The notes beneath the pieces are model-generated. The model was not told where the DNA came from and made no database searches. It saw only the letters and a list, made by a program, of their open reading frames with translations. Positions 1-12,000 of a stretch of DNA of 64,000 bases are shown here, one piece after another. Each line of letters opens with the position of its first letter. Within the stretch, counting starts at the first letter, position 1. The position numbers and the translations under genes are program-made. The stretch covers positions 1 through 64,000 of the forward strand of contig SSNU01000265.1 of NCBI GenBank assembly GCA_012064415.1, read 5' to 3'. Source of the stretch: Gyrodactylus bullatarudis. Taxonomy: Eukaryota; Platyhelminthes; Monogenea; Gyrodactylidea; Gyrodactylidae.

Positions 1-130
1 ATAGTCTTTTCTTGAGGGTCAAGTAAATCCTTATGGATTAAACTGAATAATCTCTGGGTTTTAAATACAATTTTCAATTGTATATTGTCATAATGTTGAT
101 CGATGAGATTGATCAGTTTTCTCCTAATCT
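1..130 (-). repeat. Fragment of a GIY-YIG (Penelope-like) repeat
   Basis: The first ~130 bases closely resemble 55,440-55,560 (shared stretches such as AGTAAATCCTTATG and GGGTTTTAAATACAATTTTC). The 55-kb copy lies beside a recognisable GIY-YIG endonuclease remnant read on the minus strand, so this is taken as the same retroelement family, broken by the window edge. No open frame survives here. Confidence 0.5.
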
Positions 131-279
131 TCGTTTAATCTTCAACTAGCGTGGCCTATGTGAGCTTTTTCACCTTTTTCTCTTCACTGTTGCTATTTAT
201 TGAAGAGTTTTTGGTTTTTTTTCAGCTTACATTATATTTCTATTTCCACTCATGACTCTTATATTCTTTAACATTTCCT

Positions 280-959
280 GGTTTGATTAAATAATATTTA
301 CAAAGTTTTCAATGAATAAGTAGTAAGAGAAAAATAGTAAAATTGATTTACAAAACTTCCAATTGATGAAAAACCAATAAACTTCTCCATTCTATGTTTT
401 TTAAGTATAGAGAAGAAAAATTAAAAATCAATTGGGCCAAGGTAACTGCAAGTCATGAAGATGGTTCTTTTGGATGCATAGGTTAGGGTCCTCTCTCATT
501 ATGAAGAACTATTCTTGTTGAGATGCTCATGGATTTTTATAGCAAGTCTTCTTTTGGTCCTTCCAATGTATTCAGCGCCACAGGTAGCTTCGAAGCAGTA
601 AATGAGATTTGATTGTTCTTTTGGTTCTAGCCTGTCTTTAAGTTGAAATTTGATCAAACTTTCGATTTTGAATACAACCTTCAATTGTATGTCATCATAA
701 TTTTCATTCACAAGTGTGTTCAGCTTTCTTCTTAAGTCATGGCTATGTTCATCTCCCTTGAATGTTAGTCTGACATGAATTTGGACATTTAATTCACTTG
801 GCCCAATTGATTTTTAATTTTTCTTCTCTATCCTTAAAAAAACATAGAATGGAGAAGTTTTTTGGTTTTTCATCAATTGGAAGTTTTGTAAATCAATTTT
901 ACTATTTTTCTCTTACTACTTATTCATTGAAAACTTTGTAAATATTATTTAATCAAACC
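280..959. repeat. Inverted-repeat-bounded segment carrying a GIY-YIG remnant
   Basis: Positions 280-441 and 797-959 are near-perfect inverted repeats of about 162 bp (outer edge GGTTTGATTAAATAATATTT). The ~355 bp between them encodes a GIY-YIG fragment on the minus strand. The layout could be a palindromic rearrangement of a Penelope-like element or a foldback element that captured one. No target-site duplication is obvious. Confidence 0.65.
499..711 (-). pseudogene. GIY-YIG endonuclease fragment (Penelope-like element)
   Basis: About 70 codons remain open on the minus strand. The segment CGAEYIGRTKRRLAIKIHEH matches the core of the GIY-YIG nuclease of Penelope-like retroelements: the Cys before the second motif, Y-I-G, then Arg and Glu-His at the expected spacing. 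The upstream GIY part is poorly preserved (IYCFEATC), and there is no adjoining reverse transcriptase. It lies between two inverted repeats and is a dead fragment. Identification as GIY-YIG is fairly secure; assignment to Penelope-like elements rests on family knowledge and on the related pieces near 55 and 57 kb. Confidence 0.6.
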
Positions 960-1408
960 AAGATTAGAGATTGATAAGACCTGGCGAAATATATATTTCT
1001 CTTATAAAATTCTTTTTATAAAATAACCAATGATAAATAAATCTCTATAGAAAAGGAACATTCAGTTTTTATTAAAAATGATCTGCATTTAAAAGGATTG
1101 CGTAACATCACTTACTACACTTTCTTAATCAATAATCAATAAAAATCATAAGAAATTTACATTGCACAAAGCTATTCTTTTGTTGTGAGTATATGCCTAA
1201 TCTGTTTTGAGTAGGTATTACATATTATATAATAAGTTATTTTCTTCAGGTAATCCCTCATTGGCTAGAATCAACAGTTAGGAGTTACCATGGTGTAGAA
1301 TAAAAAATGAAAGGTGTAATTACACAAGAGAATTACAATTTTATGAATATATAAATATTGTAGCGGTAATAATCATGAGATTGCTCCAGGTGAATATCAA
1401 CAGACCAA
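960..1408. other. Intergenic stretch with a repeat scrap
   Basis: AT-rich DNA without a supported gene. Positions ~974-990 (GACCTGGCGAAATAT) resemble the conserved core of the palindromic MITE family best seen at 13,057-13,480. Nothing else is recognised. Confidence 0.4.
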
Positions 1409-1735
1409 ATGTCAAATCCAATCGATTACTTCTCTGCCGATATGGGCGGTGGTCCAATGAAGGCTGATGCCTCTGCAAAAACAGAATCGGAAATTGTCCC
1501 ACAGAATAAAGAAAACAAGCCCAAAGAGGACAAGAAGAAGCCTGAAACTAAGGAGGGGAAAGAAGAAGAATCTTCTAGTTCCGGTACAGAAACCGATGAT
1601 TCTCAGTTATCCGAGGATAAGAAAAAGAAGCGTCGTAATAAGAGAAATGGAAACCCAGGAAAGGGTAAAGCTCAAGGTCATGGACGTGGACGCGGCCGCG
1701 GAAAGGGACTTAAAAAGGGATCTGACTCAGATTAA
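1409..1735 (+). CDS. Small lysine-rich, RG-tailed hypothetical protein
   Basis: A 108-codon frame from ATG to TAA, more GC-rich than its surroundings, which is why I think it is coding. The product is low-complexity: an N-terminal stretch beginning MSNPIDYF, a Lys/Glu-rich middle, a Ser/Asp run, then a basic KKKKRRNKRN segment and a Gly-Arg repeat (HGRGRGRGKG) near the end, as in some nucleic-acid-binding proteins. No domain is recognised. A CCAG stands just upstream (~1,389), so this may be an internal or last exon and not a single-exon gene. The overlapping frame 1,467-2,060 is judged a shadow. Function unknown. Confidence 0.45.
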   Translation: MSNPIDYFSADMGGGPMKADASAKTESEIVPQNKENKPKEDKKKPETKEGKEEESSSSGTETDDSQLSEDKKKKRRNKRNGNPGKGKAQGHGRGRGRGKGLKKGSDSD

Positions 1736-1853
1736 CTTTGGTGTCTTGAATTACTTGGAGACAACAAGCTATTTTCTTTTCAGATTTCTACACCTTTCAA
1801 ATACAGATTATTTTCAAACCTTTCTTGAATTCTATCTTTTTCATTTACTTACA

Positions 1854-2112
1854 CAAATTCATAGGAAGATACAGTCCACTGCGAAACTCATGGATATCAG
1901 GGATAAAATATCAGGACTCGATATTCTTCTATCCTCTCAGGGCCTTCTCACAAATAGCGATAAAAAATGTTCTAAAAGGATTTCCAATCATTTTGGTTGT
2001 AATCTTTTCATGTGTCATTGTAACGTCGCTGTGTGTGAGCACTTACAAGTCAAAGACTAACATGACAGAGAACCGGAAGAAGAGCTTTTCCAGGCAACAA
2101 AGACCGTTTTGA
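1854..2112 (+). other. Possible exon of a single-span membrane protein
   Basis: After an acceptor-like TTCATAG, a frame runs to a stop near 2,112. It contains a basic and aromatic segment followed by a hydrophobic stretch (GFPIILVVIFSCVIVTSL, about 18 residues) that could span a membrane, then a polar tail. I do not recognise a family, and no partner exon is firmly identified. It may be chance coding potential in a 3' UTR. Confidence 0.2.
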
Positions 2113-2559
2113 TTCTGGGATTGAGCTATGCAATTTTCGAGGGAGGCTTCTTGAGAAGATTATCAACATTCATTTTTCGTAATGATTTTGAAAAATCCAA
2201 TCAATTTTACCATTAGTCATTATTTAAATAGATTATTTGATGCAAATTTTTCAAAAGTCTATAAATTAGGCATTCAATCAGATTTTAAGACAATATAATT
2301 AATTCATTTTGTTTTCTTCATTATACTCGTGAGTAGAAAAATAATTATATTTATTATTATTAAGAAGTAACGCCTTTTAATGAAAGACATTACATTAGGA
2401 GAAAAATATCATTCAAAAAACTTTATATTAATCAAATATAAAAAATTAACAAATTATTGGGTAAGCAAAACGAAATTAATTGGGATCAAATCAGGTACCG
2501 ATTGCATGTTGACCATGAAATTGGAAAATTTTGTAGGGTTGATTGCTGGTTTTTTCCAG

Positions 2560-2746
2560 AAAAATTTGTTTCATTCAGTCACCCATGATGAATATTGCTG
2601 GAAGTAATGAAGCCATACCTTCATTTCTGACCCTTCCACCGCAGCACCCAGCACAAGCTGACAAGTCGGTCACCAATAAAGTCAAAACAAGGAGCAGACA
2701 TAGGAGAACTGAACGGAGAAGAATGCTGGTCAATGAGGAATTTTGA
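2560..2746 (+). other. Possible terminal exon encoding a basic C-terminal tail
   Basis: A good acceptor (TTTTTTCCAG) precedes a frame ending in TGA at 2,746. The product ends in a basic run (RSRHRRTERRRM), and base composition is higher in GC than the flanks. No family is recognised. It could belong with the candidate exon at 1,854-2,112 or the ORF at 1,409-1,735, but phases were not resolved. Confidence 0.25.
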
Positions 2747-3086
2747 CTGACCATCAGAGCGTATAGTTAAAATAAGTGTTATTCCTTGACAAAGTATATA
2801 TATTTGATTTATGCGCAGAATAATCGAGCTTTTCACACTCTATTTGTCCTGTTGTCAGATCATAAATAAAAAACGTTTTATAAACATGAATATATCAATA
2901 TTTAGAAATATGACTAAAGTTTCTAGCCTGATATATTAATTTTTTTATTTTTATTGTGAATGTATTCTTTGAATTACATGGTATGTAAAATCTGTGTTTT
3001 AATTCTTCTAAAATTATTGATCTAATTTAAATTGGATCAGCTGGTATTTTTATCTATTTGCCTGTTTGAGGCTTAAAAATCCTCAA
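2747..3086. other. Upstream region of the FIP200 gene
   Basis: AT-rich spacer before the first FIP200 exon. It must hold that gene's promoter and 5' UTR, but no TATA or initiator element stands out. Confidence 0.4.
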
Positions 3087-6000
3087 ATGAACAAGAATTT
3101 TGTTTACTTTTTCCACATGGAAAAAGGCCAGATGATCGAAGTGCCAATAAAATTTCACAATGAGAAGTAAAACATTGATTTATTCAAAATTCCTCATTTC
3201 TAGGGTTTCTAAAATATCAAAATTCATTGAGGATTATCACAAAATACCTACTTCCAGACAAATATTCATTAAGCCCGGTGGTTTCTTCCTTAATCCAGAT
3301 TGCATACTTAGTTCCCAGAATGAAGGTCTTGATGAGTCCAATCCTATTTATATTTTTACAAAAACCATCCCCGATGAGCCCCCTCTCAATCAGCCAGACC
3401 TTTTCGAATTGGAAGACTACGACATTTGTGATGAGATTAATGGCTTTTTATCATCCTTTTCCAATACACAATCTTTTATGAAAAAGTTATCTACTCTGTT
3501 GAACTTGTGTAATGAGATTAAAAAGACAAATGACCGTCTTCTTCAGGAGCAAATTACGATGGTCAATGGATTACAGGCTGCCTCGGCAAATCTAGCTGAA
3601 GTAGATCAAGATCTTGAATGTAGATTTAATTCAGCCTCGAAAGAATTAGACAAATTTGAAGAGAATGTCGTTAAGTGGGAATCGTCCTTTCGTAGATTCG
3701 ACAAGATAAAAGAGGATCTTATTAATTTACCAATATTGCCTCAGTTAAAAGACTACATCAGAGAGGAAACATCAATCGGAAAGGTCGAGGATATATACCA
3801 AGTCTTTTGTAATCTCCTCTATCCTCAGATCGTTACTTTCAACAAGGAATACTCTCTTAACGCATTTAAATCAACCACCACGAGCAATGTAGCCTCAATG
3901 AATGATTTAAGGTTCTCTCAATACGAAAAGAATTTGAATTTCACTAGGAAAAGGACAATTTCGTTTGGATTGCAAAACGATGAAGATGAGTATCCAGGGG
4001 AAACCGGGACTTCTTTTGAGTACAAGGAGAATTTAATGAATCAAACTGTCGAGACACTAGTCAAGGATATCACATACCTTCGCAAAGGAACAGACTTTCG
4101 TAAGCGCCCTGACTCTGTAATGATTCTCAATCCAACAGCCCTCTTCGAAGATGTCCCCAGTCCAAGTGATAAGAAGGAATCATTCCTCGAGTTTAATGAG
4201 AAGAAAATGAATTTTATGCGCAGTCAAATCAACTCCCTCAAGTTGAAAGTGAAAACCTACAACGATTCGAATCTACACAACTCCAAGCACAACTCTTCTT
4301 CGCAAGAATCTTCTCCCAACAGTCAAGAGGCCAGTGATCCCGATGAGAACACGTGTAGTAAATTTTATTGCGACTCGAAAAAGATGAGCACTCATCTCAG
4401 TAAAGTTGGCGAAGTTGTCTACAAAAGTGACCAGCTCCTAAGACATTCCAAGGAACTTCATTTGAGTATCACCCGGGAAATTGTGGTAATTTTTCTGATT
4501 TTTTCTTAATCAACCTCTAGGATCCCATTGATGCTGTCAAGTTGACACAGATTCAAACCCGGACCAAAAAGATTATTGAAAATTATAAGACTTTGAAAAA
4601 GTATCTCGAAGTAATGTGCAAGAAGAAACAAGCTCTTGCTGATTACATCCACGATAGACAAATGTAAGTCCCCCAAAGTCTTTGATTTTATTCTCTCAAA
4701 TATGCAGAATCTGATTCAAAACCATTTGATAGAAAGAAAATTTATTTCTTGAAAATTTACCATGTCTGAAACAAGTTGCCTATTGATGAACAATGTTCAT
4801 TGAACATTGTTTACCTAGACTATAGATAACATCAAAAATGCGTTTATTTATTAATTAATATTAATATTTATCTATTCATTTATTCATTTCTTACGTTAGT
4901 TGGCTACAAAAGATTCAATCGGAAATAACAGACATTGACAAGACCATTCAGCGTTGCTTTCGCAGGATGAAAAATATCACCACATTTGGAATTATATTCG
5001 AGCACATGGAAAATTCCCCAGAGATTTATATCAAGTGAGTTTTTGATTTCGAAAGAACTTTTTCTTGATACATTTGAGCATTCGTTAACAAGAATCTAAT
5101 CTCGATTCTAAACAAGGTCATGAGTCATATACACTATCTTTATTACTCAAATTGTACTATTCTCATACTACTATTAAAATAAAATGCATAATACAGAGAC
5201 AGGCTGTAAGAAAAAAATTTTTGTTGCACAAAAAAGCTTCTTCTAATAGTGTGTAAAAATGTTATGAATGAATTTCCTCACTCCTACCCTATTCATTCTA
5301 CAGAATGAATCTTGTATATTAATAACATATATACATTGGTATATGTGAAGGTATACTAAAATAAGAATAGATACAAAGAATTTTATTCCTTTGTTATCAT
5401 GTTATTTGGTTGGTGGATTCTAGCCAATGAAATTTGACCAATCTCTGTCTGTCTCTTTCTCTATCAAATCATTATTATAAACTTGAGTGTCATTATTAGG
5501 CATAAAGGCTACATTGTAAAATTATAACAGACAATAAAATACACTAGAATCATGTAAAGTGTACTTTTCAATTCATGATTGGCAGAATTGAATCAAATTG
5601 TATTTACTCTAAACTATACTTTGAACCAAATTGTTACTTTGTCTATGAAATAATTACGATAGAAATATTCACGTAAATTATCAAATACGTCCGAAAATCC
5701 ACATAAAATCATAATTGGAAAAGTAGAAAAAGAGGATATATTAACACCAAATGTACATTTCTCAAAGGTTCATCAGTAGCGTCTCTTTGATAACACTGGT
5801 AATAAAAAAAATATTTTACGAACTTTTATCGAGATATAAAAATTCCTATGTAAATTTTCATCCTGATTCAGAATCTATGCTCAGAATTTTCCCTATTCTA
5901 CAAGGTTTGCGTATAATTTTTGAAAATGTAAAAGAGCGAAATTAGTAAAAACAGGCATCACAAATGTTGAATTTTAAAATAGGAGAACATGTTTTTCCAT

Positions 6001-9000
6001 ATCAAATTTATACCATTTAAAAGAGCGGAAAATTTAACACATGTAAGACCTATTTTAAAATCGTTTTCATGCTCGAAAAGCATTTAAAATTGCGAGTAAA
6101 GTGAATCTGGTGCTAAATCTAACGCTCTATCTATCCACTAATGTATCGTATGAGATTATGCTATTCCTGGTCTCAAAGTTATTAAGCTCTATTCAAAAGT
6201 GTTTTTTTACTTAACTAAAAAAATTATTTGCTCGCAGAAAATATTTTTTAAAAGAATATTTTTTCAGCCTATCAAATAATTATTAGATGATGTGTGAGAT
6301 CTAAAAAAACTGAAAATTTGTTTATTATCCCATGCATAGTCGTGAATTGCCCATTTTCCCTAAATTCTCAAAATTTAACAGAAATGATCCTATTACTGTT
6401 TTGATTGTAAAACCCTTGAAGCTTTATCAGCAAAAAAGATATTCAAAAATTTTGTGCAAACGTTGTAAAAATTCATTGAAAATCTAGCGGCTTTTTTGAA
6501 AATTTCAGATTTTTAAACTTGAATATTATCACGGACAAGCATTTTGATACTTGATCTTATATAAAATAATGTTAAGAAGTCATAGTGTTGTTGTTATATT
6601 GCTCAGGACTGATTTTATATTTCAAATATTCAACTCTAATATTAATGGAAATAGTAAAAAGTTTTCTTGCTTAATTCCGATTGCTAAAAAACCAAAAACT
6701 TATTCATTCTCGAATTATTTTAATACTAAATTTATATAAATTGATAATTATCCATAATCAGAAATTTAAATTATATGAAATAAATTACTTTTCAACTGTC
6801 ATTAATTAACTTAGTTAGAATGTTAATGTTAGAATCGTAGTCAACACATTCAAATATCAATCAACATAAACTGTACTTTTATACAGGTAAAAAATATATT
6901 TTTTTAAATTCAAAGACCAAAGCTTAGTCCATATTCATACTTAATTAAAAAAAAGAAAAGCATTTGAAAAGTTTTTAATAAGAATTGAAAAGTTATTGGT
7001 GGAAAAATTTAAATAAAATTTTTATTTCATTTGAGGTTCTAAAAAATGTTTTTCTACGAAAAAACTTATTAAATTTCTCATTTCATGCGATTACTGAAAT
7101 TATTTGCTTTTTTCTCTACAAGTTACCAGCCCATAAATCATTCCAAATTCGAGATATATTTGTAAACCTTTTCATTTTGTAATTTATCGTACCGACATTG
7201 AAACATTTGGCCATTAATCTTTCAGCATTTTAGCACCCTCAGATTTCTCGATTTATTTTTTTCAAAAATAATCCCGTGGCACTTTAAGGGTTAGCATTCT
7301 TTTTACAGTTGATTGAAAATTTTAAAATCTTTAGTATGTCTGAAAAATAAACTCTTTGTTTTGATAACCCCGCCTCAAGCATAATTATGAAATAAACAAA
7401 AATCTGTTTTTTTTGAGTTTAGGGACCAAGTAGGAGGAAATACTCTAGTTTTCTGATTGGTTCAATTTTATGTGGGCTTGCTAAAAACATAAAATTATTT
7501 TCTCTATTCACCGCTAACTTATTGTAATTATTTAGAAAAATTTTAATGAAAAAGGATTAATCCTATTCCCTCTAGTCAGTCTGCACCTCAATCCTCATGT
7601 ATTTTCAAATAAAAACTGCTAAAAACAAATTAAGGAACCATGAAAAGAGTAATATCATGGATATTATTCAAATACTGTAGTTTAGATGAATAAAAATTTG
7701 AATTCTTTTCTCTATATATCATCATTCTAGAATTGATTGTAATATACATTGACATGTTTATCGATTGATAACTCGTTCATGTGATTGGCTATATATTCAA
7801 TTACATACTTAGTTATCTAAAGCTAACCTTGTGATCGATTAACATACTTCAGTATTTGAATAGTTATCTAATTTATATTTAATTAAAACTCCAACTTCTC
7901 AATGATATAAAACTCCTTCACTTTGAATAGCCTATTTTATTTATTCCCAATCTAAATTTCTTTAAGAATTTTATCATCAGGGTTTCTTTAAAAATGAAAA
8001 ATTTCGAACTGATTGAAAAATTCTAAATTACAAATTTCATTGAAATAGTAACACACGAACGTGGAATGCAAGCTGTAAAAACACCAAGATTCTTCAATAG
8101 ACTATAGTTAATAACTATTAGTTATAATTAGCAACAGTGAAAAGAAAGGTTGAAAGCTAACTACAGGTCAAGGTTGTTATGAAGGTTAAACGAATGGTTT
8201 TATTTTGAACACCCAAACTAGGTTTATTCACGGGTTTCTCCTTCGTTTCACTTTAGTTTAGGTTATGAATTTAAGTAGATTTTCTTATGTTTTTGTATCC
8301 AATGACAATAGTTTCAAGATTTTTATAGATTTTTTCAAGAGTATGAAACTTTGAAGAGTCCAAATTTTTAGTAATAATATTTCCTCCTTCAGCTATAACT
8401 GTCAATCCAGGCTGTAATACTATATGTCAAGTTACAAAATGGAAAGAAAATGTACATTAATCATTGCTTATAAGTGAATTTTTACAGTTACTATATTTAT
8501 TATGATTAACCTTTGCCTAAGCTGGAAATTATTTTGCATTCAATCACTGTAGTTAACCCTGAATGATCATAGTAAAACAGAAAAATAGTGATATAAAACT
8601 GTTCTATCCTCATCCACTGGAGCAATTGATTCCTAAACTAGTATCGGAAAATTATTTATAGGGGTATTTGCAAAATTGGTGACTCAGACCTTCCCATTTG
8701 CAGATATGGTGACAGTGATAGGCCAAAATACAATTTTGGTTACTTTTTACATTGGATTTGAGGACTCCGGAAATTTAGTTCACTTTTGGTTCCTTTTTGC
8801 AATTGAAATTTTTAAATATTGAATTTATGGTCCCTTTTTCCTGGGTTGAAAATTAATAACTGCAGTCATGGTTAGTCCTCCCTAAGATTTTACAAGATTG
8901 TAACCATAATTGTAAAATAAATATCCTTCAGCATAGGGAGGACTAACCAAGACTGCAATTATTAATGTTCAACTCAGGAAAAAGGAACCAAAAGTGAATT

Positions 9001-12000
9001 AAATTTCAGGGTTCCTTAAATCCAATGTAAAAAGTAACCAAAATTGTAATTTGGCCTACCATTTATTTTCAAAACAGGAAAAAGGGACCATAAATGCAAT
9101 AAATAGATAAATAGATTGCTATATTCAGAGTCTACAAATGGTCATCTCCTAAATTAATAGTTGGTTTTTTGAAAAAAGTGCATTTTTGTTATTAGCGTCT
9201 TCTGAAATGTTCAACTATAGGTACAATAAAATCGAGCAGAAATTTTCTCATCTTTGCATAGATTTTAGTCGTATAGCCTCTTGGAGTGAAAACTTTTTCA
9301 GGCGATGCTATCTAAGAAATATTAGCAAAATTGCGGTCTAAAAATGTCTTCTCCCAATGAATAATCCAACATCATCAAATGATAAATAAAATGATCGTAA
9401 CAAACCGATATTTATAAAAGTATACTGATAATATTCCATTGGATAATGCATATAATAGCAACAAATGTACAGTATTTTCTAATTAACAACTCCTACTTCG
9501 TTACGATTAATTAATCATAATTCAACTATAATTAAACCAGGAGAGATATATTCAACATTTCCCCATACTTAATTTTTCCTGCTAGACACAAATTTTCTTT
9601 CATCGCAACAGGATAAATTTCACGTGTCTAACTTGGACCCTCATTTGGTAGAATGCTCCATCTTTTTAATGTTTTCCACTCCAAATCTACATTTTTTACA
9701 CTCTTGAATTTATTTTATTCTAATCTTAAAATTCATATACAATAGAGATCTCGAGATAAACATGACTTACAGGGTTTTTGCCTTTCTATACAGATGAATA
9801 TTAACAAGATAGAAATATAAAATCTTCTTTGGGATTAATTTTTTGCCAATTTTTCCTTTAATCGTTTAGTTTTTGTTCTGTCTTCAAAGTCAAATTTGAA
9901 AATCTTCTTATTTCTTCTAAACTTTCATTTTTGTGCCTTCAAGTTTCCAAAGCGTAAAAACTCCTCTTTAGGAAATTATGCCTCTGCAACACCTATTCAT
10001 GGTTTTTATTAATTACAGATGCATCGTCGAAATTGTCCGCCGTCGTGAGTTCGATATGAAATGGCACATTTGGCAAAACTACTATAATTCCGAGGCAAAG
10101 AAGATTCAGACCCAGGAAATCAACATGAGGAAACAATTTCTCTCCTCATCCAATGTATCCCATCCTCTCATAATGAAATGCTTTGGATTCTTGTCAAACA
10201 TCAAAATCTCTGCCTCAAAAGTTTGTCTCCCTAATCACTATGCATTTCTCTAAAGCATTCCTAACTAAAGAGCAATTAATGTCTCAAAATAAAGAGCATT
10301 TGATGATTGACCTTTGGAAGCATAAAACGCGTAATAGCTTAATTGATTTTGATTAGGGAGTGGAAAAAGAGATAATATACAACTTTTCCAAACTTAATCA
10401 TAAAAAAACACTTAGCACTCCTTCCTATGAGACTACACTATTTTAGGAAACATGGGATTTTTGTTTATATCAGAAAATTTTATTCTTCGAGAATTAATTT
10501 TTTTCGGTTGAAACCTGAAAATCTGATTAAAGCATAGAACATTGATGGGAGTAATTAAAATTTTGTTTTACCCTAGTCCTAACGTAGAAATTTAATTTTC
10601 AAGAAATTTTAGTCAATTCTTGAATTCGCCCCAAAATTTCATCACGAGAAAGGACCAAGTCACTACTTTTGTGTGAATGTGACATGATTCTATTGATTTT
10701 GGTGAATTAACCCCCTCTGGGAGATTTGCTTTTTTAGTTAAAAAATTCACAGAGTCTTATTCTCCCTCTAATGATAATAATTATTCCTTGAGAAATAATA
10801 AATATAACCCTAACTATTTACTTTCTATTTATAACTTTATCCATACTAAATTTGAATTATCTGATTGTGATGACTTGACCAATCTTAAATTGGTCATGTC
10901 TCACATCAGGCTTAAAATCGATTACTCTAAGTCTTTGCTTTATTCTTATCTTCATTAACCAGTTGATTTTCGAATTTCTTGCAGACTCTAGTTCTCAGGC
11001 TCTACTATTGCTCAAATTTCTACAACTCGAGAGCTTTTACATTATTTTATAACTTGACATTTTATCATTTTATAATTGTACAGATCAATCTATCCATTTT
11101 ATTTATTTTATTTCTATTTATACAAGCAGATTTCGTTATAATTTGTATTTATATTCTCAATTCAATATAAGATTTTCTTCTAACAAAAAAATTTCATCAA
11201 TTTTTTCAAACTTCAGATTGGTAACTACTAACTGTTAAGTGTGAATTAGACATTCTTTCATTATGGGTCTGATTACACTTTGAATACTTTTTTATTTTCC
11301 AAGTCTCATATTATTAACTTTATGTTGTTTTCATGCTCTGAACAAGTTGCAATTCTCCTTGCACTTAAAAAGTAACTATAAATCTTGAAATTTTCCATAT
11401 ATTTAGGCCAAATAACCCGTGAAAAACATCGAATCATCTAAATTAAGTTTAGCGTGTCAGCTTTCAAAATAACACTTTGAGTATTGATTCTATATTCTAT
11501 TGATTTTATCTACTCTTTCCTCATACAAGATTAGAGGTGTTGATGTGAGTCAACAACATTCACCGAGTAATGCTACCTGAATCACTTGTAAAAGTCAAGA
11601 TAACCCATCCATACACGACAAGAAGATAGAATAATATGTTTTTTATTTTTAGAAGAAAAAGGCTACCCGTTTCAACAATACAGAATCATCACAGACAACT
11701 TCTCAAATTCGTATTATCAGACGCAATCGTGGTCCAGCCACTAGTCAAACTGACGAATCATACGATAATAATTCTATTAGCAAAGCAATCAATATTACTT
11801 CAATAAAAAAGTCTTTCAGTCATGTTAATATACCCTCGTGTCGGAGTGAAACGAACCTCGACCAAATTGTAAACTTTGAGAACAGCCCTGGCACCAAAAA
11901 GGTTAGCTAAATAATCCAAAGCTAGTTGACATGAATCTGAAAATTTATTATTTCTCCAAAAAACTCAATATCTTCCTCCGGATAGTCCACGAAATTTGGA

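Noticed and set aside
1467..2060. A 197-codon frame overlapping the RG-rich ORF
   Set aside because: It is the frame-shifted shadow of 1,409-1,735 in its first third, and the rest shows no family or sensible composition.
3160..3203. FIP200 start at the ATG at 3,160
   Set aside because: The segment is a 37-bp intron in my model. Exon 1 from 3,087 supplies the ubiquitin-like first strand and joins in phase.
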